64,000 bases of DNA from Desulfosarcina alkanivorans. Lineage in GTDB: Bacteria > Desulfobacterota > Desulfobacteria > Desulfobacterales > Desulfosarcinaceae. This document shows, in pieces, positions 32,230 to 40,888 of this stretch (position 1 is its first letter; each line of letters starts with the position of its first letter). The notes under the pieces were generated by a model that was not told the DNA's origin, made no database searches, and saw only the letters and a program-made list of their open reading frames with translations. A program made the translations under genes and the position numbers. Location of the stretch: the NCBI RefSeq assembly GCF_009688945.1, contig NZ_AP021874.1, positions 1,240,001 to 1,304,000 on the forward strand. Direction: 5' to 3'.

Positions 32230-34779
32230 TTACTCTTTTTTTACGTCCGATCGGATAATGATCGTCTGCTCCATGATCTCATCATCGTCATTTTCACGAT
32301 CCGATGACCCGCCTCCGGGAACCTCGTGGGAGCGGGACTCCGGCACCCCATGGGGTGATGGCGGCAAGCCCGGCGGCGCGGCCTCCGGCGGCGGTCCCTG
32401 GTTTCCGACAGGTGCGGCTGGGCGCGGCGTTTCGATCAGGGTTGCCGCCAGATCATCATCCGCCGGAATCTCCGGGGGCGGTTCCATGGGATTCAATGCC
32501 GCCCTCCGGTCGGCCGGATTGATGATCAGGGTCGCGTCCAGGTCGTCATCCTCCCCCGCCTGCCCGAAAGCCGGCGGTTCCGGCGCACTGGACGGCGGGG
32601 ATGATGCCGGTTGTTGGCCCCCCTCCCCCTGGATCAGGGTGGCCGGTGGAGGCCCGGTATTGAGAATCAGCGTTGATTCCAGATCCCCGTCAGCACCATC
32701 GAAGGATACGGGCGGTGAACCGGCAGCCTGCTGCTGAATCATCGTGGCCGCCAGGTCCTCATCTTCCCCAGCAGGCGGAGCTCCGGACGACGGCGATGGG
32801 GGAATGGACATCACCACCGTCTGCTCCATGTCATCGATGTCCGGCGGGACCGCAGGCGGTTCGGTGGCCGGCCCGGGCCGCAGTACAACCGTCTCTTCGA
32901 TGTCATCCTCCCACTGAGCTTCCTGCGGCTGACCCTCAGGCGCATTGCCGCGGTTTACGACGTCAGCCGGCGGCGCTGCAGTGGATGCTGAAAAGACCAC
33001 GGTCTCTTCCATATCCGCGTCCCAGTCAGCCGCTTCCGGCACCGGCACATCGGGATGCGTCATGGCAGGCGCGGCAGCCGGGGGCGGTTCACCCGATGAA
33101 GATGCATACACCACCGTTTCGTCCGCCTCCGGAAGGTCCGGCTGACCGGCCGTTACCCGGTCCGCAGCGGGTTCACCGGCAGCGGCGGCGGCTTCGGTCT
33201 TCCATTTTTCAAGGATGAGGCGCAGCACCGCGTCGATCCTGCCGGACGGTGCCGCCTTGATTTCGGCAGCGGACGCATCCTCGGCGCCGGAGAACATCTC
33301 ATTCTTGATTCGCTCGCGCAACCCGTCACACGCAGCCATGAACGACGACGCCTCCCAGGCGACGCCGGTCTTCAAACCTGCGTGAACCAGCTGGAATCCG
33401 AGTCGCACCGCATCGGCCCAATACCCCTGCCAGCTCAAAGGGAGGCTGCGTTGCTCAGGCACCCAGAAGACCTGCCCGCTGCCGAATGTTCCGGCCGTAT
33501 CCAGGCCGTCTATTTCCAACGATTCCACAGGGTGATCAGAGGTCAGGCCGTCGACCAGGCGGCCCACTTGAGTGAAAACGGCATCGGCCCCCTGACGGGA
33601 ATTGACCAGCAGGGTCCGGAACCAGAGGGCCCCCAAAAAATGAAGACGGGGCGCCCGGGGCATGACGGGAGCGAAGGGGCTGTCCTGAAAACTGCCGATG
33701 GCATCCATGATGCGGGCCTTGAAATTCCAATATGCGGGAAGTCCCGTTCCCGGCGGGTGGAGATCCACGCCGATGCTCTCGAGGGACAGGTCAAATTCCT
33801 GTATGCCTGCAGATCCATCGGCCGGGATGAACTGGTGGCAGACCTGGGCCAGAAACGTCAGCTTAAGGTAGAGAATTTCCAGGAATTGCCGTTCCTGATC
33901 GCCAAAGAGAAATCCAGCCGGTCCACCGGCATCAACATCCGTTCCGCCTGAGATCATCGTGAGAAAATCGGCGGCACTCACGGAAGGCGACGGAAACATC
34001 ATCATGTAAAACGGAAAAAAAGATAACGGTACGATGCGCTGGAGCGCCTGTGATTCAGGACCGAAGCAGGCTCCCCTGTCCGGGCATCCCCGGCAGGGCA
34101 GGTCACTCTCCTGCGGCAAACGGGCAGGCAGGTGTTTCCACTGGGCCACCAGTGCATCGGCATCCTGGACGAATTCCGGCATCTGCGCCGTTTTTTCAGG
34201 CACGTAAAACGGGGATGTGCCGGACGGGGCCGCACAGGACCGACAGTACAGAAAACGATCCAGGGAATCGGAATAGGCGGGCAGCCCTCTTTTTTTCAAA
34301 AGGGCATCGTCCCGGCAGAGCGTCAGCGCCGCCCCGCACTGCGGGCAGACCGGATGAAACCATTGTTGGGTGGTCTGGCAATAAAACAGGGACTGAAACG
34401 GCTGCAATCGGCCGTTTGCGTCTATCTGCCCCTTGAAAAAGACCGCCGGCGTGGCCGAGTCATTTTGAGTGTGGAAAACCAAGGCATTTTGCCAGGCCGC
34501 CTCCACAGCCAGGTTGGTGACCGGCACGAGAGACCCGGGTGTTTCGTATCGATCCCGCTGGAGGATCAGATGGACATCTCGAACACGGTGGCCGGCGTCG
34601 GTTTTGATGCGGCCCCGGAAGGTTCTGGAGTAAGGACTCGACCGAAAAGGGCGCTCCCGCCCACCGGTCCCGCCCCCTGAATGGAAATCAGGATCGAGCG
34701 CGAATCCGGACACAGCCGAATCAAGGCAATCGATCAAAGAGGGATAATTCTCAATTGGTTCCACGGTGGTATCCCCCAT
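32230..34779 (-). CDS. First gene of the T6SS locus: Cys-rich protein with a ten-copy acidic-Thr-hydrophobic motif array
   Basis: The 849-residue protein is not one I can name. Residues about 140-240 carry zinc-ligand-like cysteine groups (CPQCGAALTLC, CRSC, then CRGCPDRGAC). Residues about 250-500 form an unrecognised globular region. From about 550 the chain is Pro/Ala/Gly-rich and disordered, with ten short motifs of the type acidic-x-Thr-[VILM]-[VI]: ETVVY, ETVVF, ETVVL, QTVVM, ATMIQ, STLIL, ATLIQ, ATLII, ATLIE and a final QTIII. Such motifs look like phosphothreonine sites read by FHA domains. ATG at 34779 has GGGGAG just upstream and is preferred to a GTG at 34836. It probably couples kinase signalling to T6SS assembly; this is an inference. 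Confidence 0.65.
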   Translation of the reverse strand: MGDTTVEPIENYPSLIDCLDSAVSGFALDPDFHSGGGTGGRERPFRSSPYSRTFRGRIKTDAGHRVRDVHLILQRDRYETPGSLVPVTNLAVEAAWQNALVFHTQNDSATPAVFFKGQIDANGRLQPFQSLFYCQTTQQWFHPVCPQCGAALTLCRDDALLKKRGLPAYSDSLDRFLYCRSCAAPSGTSPFYVPEKTAQMPEFVQDADALVAQWKHLPARLPQESDLPCRGCPDRGACFGPESQALQRIVPLSFFPFYMMMFPSPSVSAADFLTMISGGTDVDAGGPAGFLFGDQERQFLEILYLKLTFLAQVCHQFIPADGSAGIQEFDLSLESIGVDLHPPGTGLPAYWNFKARIMDAIGSFQDSPFAPVMPRAPRLHFLGALWFRTLLVNSRQGADAVFTQVGRLVDGLTSDHPVESLEIDGLDTAGTFGSGQVFWVPEQRSLPLSWQGYWADAVRLGFQLVHAGLKTGVAWEASSFMAACDGLRERIKNEMFSGAEDASAAEIKAAPSGRIDAVLRLILEKWKTEAAAAAGEPAADRVTAGQPDLPEADETVVYASSSGEPPPAAAPAMTHPDVPVPEAADWDADMEETVVFSASTAAPPADVVNRGNAPEGQPQEAQWEDDIEETVVLRPGPATEPPAVPPDIDDMEQTVVMSIPPSPSSGAPPAGEDEDLAATMIQQQAAGSPPVSFDGADGDLESTLILNTGPPPATLIQGEGGQQPASSPPSSAPEPPAFGQAGEDDDLDATLIINPADRRAALNPMEPPPEIPADDDLAATLIETPRPAAPVGNQGPPPEAAPPGLPPSPHGVPESRSHEVPGGGSSDRENDDDEIMEQTIIIRSDVKKE

Positions 34780-35274
34780 TTTTTCTCCCCGCCCTGAAAG
34801 CAGATCGTTCCGCTTGCGGGGAAATGGTGGTTTCACGTCAGCGACGCAGAGAAAAGGTCTGTCTGCGTTGGAACAGTTAGAAAAGCCCCTTGCGGGGCGT
34901 GGTCAGTCGGCCGGGAGCTTGGGTTTCTTAATTTGATAATTTGCCTATTAATTTTAAGCTTTTACAAAGTATTCAAAAATTGCTGGATTGTCAAGGCGGA
35001 TTTAAAGGAGAAAATCCATTCAATTGGATAAAAAGGTGACAGAAGTGGCCATACCGCGCGCCCCAGACGTACGGCCCGCATTCGGATTCTTTGAATTTGC
35101 CGAACCCGTTGCATGAGGGACCTGCCGCCGGCCAGCCGCTCAATTGGGCTCCTTGCAGGAATCCATGGCGGAAATCGGCCTCACGGGGAGGTAAAAAGCT
35201 TGTCATTGCATGAATATATGGTTATGAACGACGCATTGTTGATAAGCCCCTAAATCAGATACGGGAGTCATTCA
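34780..35274. other. 495-base divergent intergenic region with a small GC hairpin
   Basis: It separates the minus-strand T6SS locus from the plus-strand glycan run and must hold both promoters. A hairpin at 34885-34898 (GCCCC, four-base loop, GGGGC) is followed on the minus strand by TTTTC, resembling a short intrinsic terminator or leader attenuator before the T6SS genes. The part at 34920-34985 is AT-rich, with TTGAAT about 16 bases before AAATTA on the minus strand, a weak promoter candidate. No sigma-54 element was found. An open frame at 34991-35206 (minus) lacks a convincing ribosome site and is not called. Confidence 0.4.
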
Positions 35275-36645
35275 TTGACAATTGAAATCAAACATGGCGG
35301 CAGGGCCGGGCCATCGGGCCACGGGAATTTTTTTTTCCTGTTTCTCACATGCGTTTTGCTTCTCGGCCTATATCTCAGATTGTTTATGGTGTCCGTGACT
35401 GAAATTGAGACACCATTTCGTGCAGATGCCAGACAATACACCGCTTATGCCTACAACCTTCGACTGCATGGAATCTATTCCAAGGACTTTGAATCATTAA
35501 AAGACGCTAACCATCAACCGGAACCGGACGCGTTTCGTTCTCCCGGATATCCGATTTTTCTCTATCCGTTTACCGCAACCCGGCAATTAGACCGGTTTGC
35601 CATTACTGTCTTTTATCTTCAAGCCATTTTGAGTACGGCAACCATCGCTGTTGTCTACTGCATCGGGCGGCGGGCGATCGGGCCTGTGGGCGCATCGGCC
35701 GCCGCCGCCCTGACGGCAATCAGCCCTCACCTCATCAATCTCAATGTCTACCTGTTGACCGAAACGCTTTTCACTTTTTTTCTGACCGGAGGGATTGCGT
35801 TTCTGGTTTCATCCATCAAATCGAACAGGGCCGGCCTCTGGTTGCTGTCGGGACTCACCTTGGGTTTCGCAGCACTGATCAAACCCACGCTCCAGTACTA
35901 TGTTCTTTTTCTGATCGTGTTCATTCTCATCCACTCCGGATTTCAGCGCAGGATCAGAACCAGCCTCCTGGTTGGAATACCGTTCTCGATTTTATTTTCG
36001 CTCTGGCTGCTGCGCAACCTGGCGACCCTTGGCTATCTCTCCGACCCGACGCTGACCATCAACACCCTCCACCATGGCATGTACCCGCAATTCATGTACG
36101 ATGGGCTGCCCCACACGTTTGGATATCCATACCGGTTCGATCCGGAGGGTAAGGCGATTGCCGGTTCCATGCAAAATGTCATCACAGCCATCGGCAACCG
36201 TTTTTGCGACCAGCCGCTGAAATATCTGGGCTGGTATCTGTCCAAACCGTTCTATTTCTTCGGCTGGGAAATGATTCAGGGCCGGGGCACGTTTATTTAC
36301 CCGGTCCTGTCCTCCCCCTATCAGGCATCGCCAATGTTTGGTTTCATAGACGGTTTCATGCGTTGGGTGCACCCATTCATGGTCGGGTCGAGCATATTGG
36401 GGGCGATTCTTGTCTGGCTTCCGAAACACCGTCTGGCCATCGACCGGGAACATTTTCTACCGGCGCGTCTTCTATCTTTGACCTATGCCTATTTTATCCT
36501 GGTACACATTGCCGGGGCCCCCTTTCCGAGATATTCGATCCCCATCCGGCCGATGACCTACCTGTTGGCAATGATACCCGTTTGCCTCACCATCGCCGTT
36601 ATTGAAAAAAAACGTTCCGCAACCCCGGAAAAGGGACAACCGTGA
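35275..36645 (+). CDS. Membrane GT-C glycosyltransferase (GT39/ArnT-like)
   Basis: The 456-residue integral membrane protein has about ten hydrophobic helices. The first periplasmic loop contains IETPFRADARQYTAYAYNL, with an acidic residue (Asp51 region) placed as in GT-C enzymes, and FRSPGYPIFLYPF, a block seen in the ArnT/PMT group. Such enzymes move a sugar from a polyprenyl-phosphate donor to a lipid or protein on the periplasmic side. The start is TTG with GGGAG seven bases upstream. It is the first gene of the plus-strand glycan run; the next gene is a GT2 enzyme that could make the polyprenyl-phosphate sugar donor. Substrate is unknown. Confidence 0.8.
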   Translation: MTIEIKHGGRAGPSGHGNFFFLFLTCVLLLGLYLRLFMVSVTEIETPFRADARQYTAYAYNLRLHGIYSKDFESLKDANHQPEPDAFRSPGYPIFLYPFTATRQLDRFAITVFYLQAILSTATIAVVYCIGRRAIGPVGASAAAALTAISPHLINLNVYLLTETLFTFFLTGGIAFLVSSIKSNRAGLWLLSGLTLGFAALIKPTLQYYVLFLIVFILIHSGFQRRIRTSLLVGIPFSILFSLWLLRNLATLGYLSDPTLTINTLHHGMYPQFMYDGLPHTFGYPYRFDPEGKAIAGSMQNVITAIGNRFCDQPLKYLGWYLSKPFYFFGWEMIQGRGTFIYPVLSSPYQASPMFGFIDGFMRWVHPFMVGSSILGAILVWLPKHRLAIDREHFLPARLLSLTYAYFILVHIAGAPFPRYSIPIRPMTYLLAMIPVCLTIAVIEKKRSATPEKGQP

Positions 36646-36649
36646 CAGA

Positions 36650-37795
36650 ATGGATGAAGCGCATATGAAAAACGCTCCTAAAACGCCGGCAACACTTTCC
36701 GTTATCATACCCTGCTTTGATGAAGGGGAAACCCTCAGCCGTTGCGTAAACCGGGTGCTTGAAATCGAGGATGAAACGCTCTCGACAGAAATCATCATCG
36801 TCGATGATCACTCGCGTGACAACAGCCTGGCTGTGGCCAGGAAGTTGGAAAAACGTCACAACGGCATCACCGTATTGAAGCACGACAGGAACAGAGGCAA
36901 AGGCGCAGCCTTGAGAACCGGGTTTGAGCGGGCCACGGGAGACTTCGTCGCCATACAGGATGCCGACCTGGAATACAATCCCATGGAACTGAAAAAACTG
37001 CTGGTTCCGCTGATCGGCAATCAGGCTGACGTGGTTATCGGGTCTCGGTTTCTATCTTCAGGCGCGCACCGCGTGCTCTATTACTGGCACTCGATCGGCA
37101 ACCGCTTCCTGACCATGCTGTCCAACATGTTTACCGACCTCAACCTGACCGATATGGAGTCGTGCTACAAGGTTTTCAAAAGAGAAATCATTCAACGCGT
37201 TGACTTGAAGGAAAACCGTTTTGGATTCGAGCCCGAAATCGTGGCCAAAGTGGCCCAAATGCGGGTTCGCATCTTTGAAATCGGCATATCCTATTCCGGC
37301 AGGACCTATGAGGAAGGGAAAAAGATCGGTGTCAGAGACGGATTCCGGGCATTGTATTGCATATTGAAGTACAATGCCCATAAAGCCCCTGTTCCCATGC
37401 AGTTTCTGCTTTACATCTTTATCGGCGGATTTGCGGCACTATTCAACCTCGCATTGTTCCTGGCCATGTTCCATGCGGGCATCAATGCAACGGTTTCGGC
37501 ACCGGTTGCTTTTTCGGCAGCGGCCATTGTCAACTATATATTGTGCGTGCTCATTCTGTTTAAGCACCAGGCCAAATGGAAGGCGCCATTGGAATGGCTG
37601 GCCTACGCGGGTGTTGTCGCCGGCGTCGCCTGTGTGGACCTGATGGTGACCAATTATTTACTGGGAATTCGATTATCGCCGATGATTTCAAAACTGAGTG
37701 CCACGGGTGTCGCGTTCATTTTGAATTTTCTGGGTCGGCGATTTTTTGTTTTCCCCGAGAAGCCCAGCGGTCCCTGGCGGCCTCAACGGCAATAA
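36650..37795 (+). CDS. GT2 polyprenyl-phosphate sugar synthase fused to a GtrA-like membrane domain
   Basis: A 381-residue protein. Residues about 15-240 form a DPM1-like GT2 domain (LSVIIPCFDEGETL, IIIVDDHSRDNS, GKGAALRTGF, DFVAIQDADLEYNP). Residues about 255-370 form a four-helix GtrA-like domain (LYIFIGGFAALFNLALF, ATGVAFILNFLGRRFFVFP). The GT2 half would make a polyprenyl-phosphate sugar, and GtrA-type domains are proposed to flip or present it. The start could be ATG 36650 or ATG 36665; neither has an ideal ribosome site, and any earlier start would overlap the preceding gene. The pair with the upstream GT-C gene looks functional. Confidence 0.85.
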   Translation: MDEAHMKNAPKTPATLSVIIPCFDEGETLSRCVNRVLEIEDETLSTEIIIVDDHSRDNSLAVARKLEKRHNGITVLKHDRNRGKGAALRTGFERATGDFVAIQDADLEYNPMELKKLLVPLIGNQADVVIGSRFLSSGAHRVLYYWHSIGNRFLTMLSNMFTDLNLTDMESCYKVFKREIIQRVDLKENRFGFEPEIVAKVAQMRVRIFEIGISYSGRTYEEGKKIGVRDGFRALYCILKYNAHKAPVPMQFLLYIFIGGFAALFNLALFLAMFHAGINATVSAPVAFSAAAIVNYILCVLILFKHQAKWKAPLEWLAYAGVVAGVACVDLMVTNYLLGIRLSPMISKLSATGVAFILNFLGRRFFVFPEKPSGPWRPQRQ

Positions 37796-37808
37796 CCGGG
37801 ATGTAAAA

Positions 37809-38999
37809 ATGAAGGTTGCCATGCTAGGTTCTTACCCGCCGCTTCGCGGCATCAGCAGTTATTGTTTTGAACTGGCGACATCCATCGCCGGCAGCGACTG
37901 CGAGGTGGAATTTCTTTCATTCAAACAGATGTATCCCGCCTTCCTGTACCCCGGCAGGGATCTCAAAGACGACGATACGTTCCCGTCCTGCCACGATCCG
38001 CACCTGCATGTAAAACGCAAAATGGCCTGGTACAACCCACTCGGATGGATTTCAGAGGGGTTGACCACCAATGCATCCATTTTACACGCACAATGGTGGA
38101 GCCTGCCCCTGGCTCCGGCTTACCTTTGTTTGTGCTGCCTGTTCAAAATCAGGCGAAAGCCGATCGTCTTTACCGTCCACAACGTAATGCCCCATGAACG
38201 ATCCCCATGGTTTTACCACCTGTCACGCCTCTTGTTTTCCATGGGAGACCATTTTATCGTTCACTCGAGTCGAAACCGGAAGCAATTGGTTGATTTTTAT
38301 GGAATTTCACCAGATGCCATCAGCCAGATCCCTCACGGTCCGCTCGATTTCCAGGTCAACCCCGATGCGGACAGGGAAAAGATCAGGACCGGACTGGGGT
38401 TCAAGCCCGCACACAAGGTCGTGCTGCTCTTCGGGGCCATCCGGCCCTATAAGGGAGTCGACACTGCCGTTAAGGCCTTTGCCCGGTTAAGAACGCGTAT
38501 TCCGTCGGCACGCCTTCTGATAGTCGGAAAGTTGTGGCAGTCGTGGGCACCCTATGAAGAACTGATCGCGCATTGCGGCATCCCCGATCGGGTAAAAACC
38601 AGACTGGGGTATATTCCGTCCGCTGAGGTCCACCGCTACTTTTGCGCAGCCGATCTGGTCATTCTGCCCTACCATCATTTTGACAGCCAGTCCGGCGTGG
38701 GCGGTACGGCTGTTTCTTTTCGCAAGCCACTGATCGTCAGCAAAGTGGGCGGACTACCAGATCTGGTATTGGACACGGGTGCGATCATACCACCCATGGA
38801 TAGTGAAGCCCTGTCAGAGGCCATTGCGCGTTGCCTTGAAAATTCCGCACGCCTATTGAAAATGGCCAATGATGCCGATAGGGTAGCCCAGACACTTTCT
38901 TGGACGACAATTGCGAAACGAACCATCAAGGTATATGAAAAACAAATCGCAAAAAGCAGGCATCGGTCTGCGCTAATCCCGACAGGAAACGCCCGTTGA
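37809..38999 (+). CDS. GT4-family glycosyltransferase
   Basis: This 396-residue GT-B enzyme starts MKVAMLGSYPPLRGISSYC, with the GGxxxY-like donor/acceptor cleft motif replaced by RGISSY. The C-terminal Rossmann domain contains KVVLLFGAIRPYKGVDTAVK, ARLLIVGKLW and GGTAVSFRKPLIVSKVGG, as in GT4 retaining transferases. It lies 13 bases after the GT2-GtrA gene and overlaps the next gene by four bases, so it belongs to the same operon. It probably adds a hexose from a nucleotide sugar to a lipid-linked glycan in the cytoplasm; the exact sugar is not readable. Confidence 0.88.
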   Translation: MKVAMLGSYPPLRGISSYCFELATSIAGSDCEVEFLSFKQMYPAFLYPGRDLKDDDTFPSCHDPHLHVKRKMAWYNPLGWISEGLTTNASILHAQWWSLPLAPAYLCLCCLFKIRRKPIVFTVHNVMPHERSPWFYHLSRLLFSMGDHFIVHSSRNRKQLVDFYGISPDAISQIPHGPLDFQVNPDADREKIRTGLGFKPAHKVVLLFGAIRPYKGVDTAVKAFARLRTRIPSARLLIVGKLWQSWAPYEELIAHCGIPDRVKTRLGYIPSAEVHRYFCAADLVILPYHHFDSQSGVGGTAVSFRKPLIVSKVGGLPDLVLDTGAIIPPMDSEALSEAIARCLENSARLLKMANDADRVAQTLSWTTIAKRTIKVYEKQIAKSRHRSALIPTGNAR

Positions 39000-40126
39000 G
39001 CTATTTCAAAGAAATCTTGCCCAAAATGATTCGCTATCGGCTCGCCCGGTCAGGCATCGCCAGCGCCGGTACGCCCCTTAACCTGACGTTTTCGGTGACC
39101 AATCTGTGCCAGTCTAAATGCAGGACCTGCAGCATCTGGCAGTTGTACCGCAAGCATCCGGAACGGCTGAAAACCGAACTGACCCTGAATGAAATTGAAA
39201 AGATTTTCAAATCCATGGGCCACGTTTACGTTTTCAACATCAGCGGCGGTGAACCCTTTCTCCGGTCCGACATCGCAGAAATCATCGAGCTCGCCTGCAC
39301 CTATCTGACGCCCGGTATTGTGCACATCCCCACCAATGCCATTTCACCCGGACTGATCGTCAGGCGTGTCAGCAAAATCATCCGCTATCTCAAGGCCAAT
39401 GCGCCCCATGTCCGTCTTACGATCAAGCCCAGCCTCGATCATATCGGCGAAAGGCACGATGCCATCAGGGGGGTCCCCGGAAATTTCGACAAAGTGATGT
39501 GGCTGTTCAACCGACTGAAAGCCTTGCAGCCCGACTATCCTCATCTTCATGTGGAATTGGGAACGGTTATCTCCCGCTGGAATGTCAACGACATTGATGA
39601 AATATCCCAATTTGTCATGAGCCTGGAAACGGACAGCTACCGCAACGAAATTGCGGAGCAGCGATCCGAAATGTTCAACCTGGACGATCCCATCACGCCA
39701 GATCCGCAGGAGTACCGCCGTGCCATCGATTTTTTTGTCGGGCAGATCAGAAAGGACATGAAAAAACGGGTGCTGTTTCAACGCATCACCAATGCATTCC
39801 GTCTGGTCTACTACCAGCTGGCCATTCGGATAATGGAACAGAAACGGCAGGTCATCCCGTGTTACGCAGGCATTTCCAATGCCCATATGACACCCTACGG
39901 CGACATCTGGGCCTGCTGCACCCTGGGCTACGACAAGCCCATGGGCAACCTGCGTGAATTCGCATATGACTTTAAACGCCTCTGGGGCAGCCAGGAGGCT
40001 GAAACAATTCGCCGATATATCAAAAAAGGAAACTGCGCCTGTCCGCTGGCCAACCAAACCTACTCGAACATTTTGATGCACCCGCCATCGCTGATACGTG
40101 CATTAAAGGAAATACTGATCGCCTGA
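38996..40126 (+). CDS. Radical SAM protein with SPASM-like Cys-rich C-terminus
   Basis: This 376-residue protein has the radical SAM cluster motif C38-x3-C42-x2-C45 (NLCQSKCRTCSIW), followed by the GGEPFLR motif (SAM binding). The C-terminal part has a Cys-rich region (IPCYAGISNAHMTPYGDIWACC, then CACP) like the auxiliary cluster domain of SPASM/twitch enzymes. The start is TTG, overlapping the stop of the GT4 gene (TTGA). The substrate is unknown. Its place inside a glycan operon suggests radical modification of a sugar or lipid intermediate, but peptide modification is the more usual job of the family. Confidence 0.82.
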   Translation: MSYFKEILPKMIRYRLARSGIASAGTPLNLTFSVTNLCQSKCRTCSIWQLYRKHPERLKTELTLNEIEKIFKSMGHVYVFNISGGEPFLRSDIAEIIELACTYLTPGIVHIPTNAISPGLIVRRVSKIIRYLKANAPHVRLTIKPSLDHIGERHDAIRGVPGNFDKVMWLFNRLKALQPDYPHLHVELGTVISRWNVNDIDEISQFVMSLETDSYRNEIAEQRSEMFNLDDPITPDPQEYRRAIDFFVGQIRKDMKKRVLFQRITNAFRLVYYQLAIRIMEQKRQVIPCYAGISNAHMTPYGDIWACCTLGYDKPMGNLREFAYDFKRLWGSQEAETIRRYIKKGNCACPLANQTYSNILMHPPSLIRALKEILIA

Positions 40127-40182
40127 AAGGAACACCCCCGGCACCCGTTATTTCCCTAAAGATGGCCGCCGGGGGAAAATGG

Positions 40183-40875
40183 ATGACACATAAAGCCGCC
40201 ACAGCGAGTATCCACCGCATGTTCGCCCTGATATCTGCATGCTTCGTAATCGTTATTTTGCTTGCATTCTTCTCCGGTCCGCTCCTGACGTGTATCGGCA
40301 AGGTCCCTGTTTTGGATGAACCGCCCACCGCTGCCGATGCGGTGGTTGTCCTGTATACCGGCGTTGAATATTACCCGAGGCTCATTGAAGCCGCCCGGAT
40401 TTACAATGAAGGCCATGTAAAAAAGGTAGTGATCAACGGCAACCGGAAAACCGATGTGCTCAGGGGCATTGAAAAAATGGGTTTTGCCCCCAGCTGCCAC
40501 TGGGCTGAAGATTATGTTCGCATTCTTGAATTGTTTGGCGTCCCACGCTCGAACATCATCACCATCAGTGCCGAAAATGTGTTTGATACGATCAGTGAAG
40601 CCAAAGCTGTGGGAAGCGCGCTGCTCGCCAGGAATATACATGCGATCATCCTTACCACCAGCAAATTCCACACCCGCCGGGCGCGGCACATATGGCAGGC
40701 CGCCTTCAAGCATGAAATTGATGTCACTGCTGTTGCAGCCAAGTCCGACCCGTACACGCCTTCCAGGTGGTGGAAAGAAGGACGCCAGATCCGCTGGGTG
40801 ATGGCTGAATATGGCGCCTGGGGCTATTACTGGTGGCAGCGCATGATCAACCATACCATTGAAATGGGCAGGTGA
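40183..40875 (+). CDS. DUF218 (YdcF/ElyC-like) membrane-anchored protein
   Basis: A 230-residue protein with one N-terminal membrane helix (about residues 15-35) and a DUF218 domain: ADAVVVLYTGVEYYPRLIEAA, KKVVINGNR, NVFDTISEAKAV, IILTTSKFHTRRA. ElyC and related proteins act in envelope polysaccharide or lipid-carrier metabolism; biochemistry is poorly known. ATG at 40183 (GGGGG upstream) is chosen; ATG 40162 is possible. It ends 13 bases before the epimerase start. Confidence 0.8.
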   Translation: MTHKAATASIHRMFALISACFVIVILLAFFSGPLLTCIGKVPVLDEPPTAADAVVVLYTGVEYYPRLIEAARIYNEGHVKKVVINGNRKTDVLRGIEKMGFAPSCHWAEDYVRILELFGVPRSNIITISAENVFDTISEAKAVGSALLARNIHAIILTTSKFHTRRARHIWQAAFKHEIDVTAVAAKSDPYTPSRWWKEGRQIRWVMAEYGAWGYYWWQRMINHTIEMGR

Positions 40876-40888
40876 AGGAGAAGACCGC

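Noticed and set aside
34991..35206. Minus-strand frame of about 71 codons in the divergent region.
   Set aside because: No clear ribosome site or family resemblance; it lies in the region expected to hold promoters.
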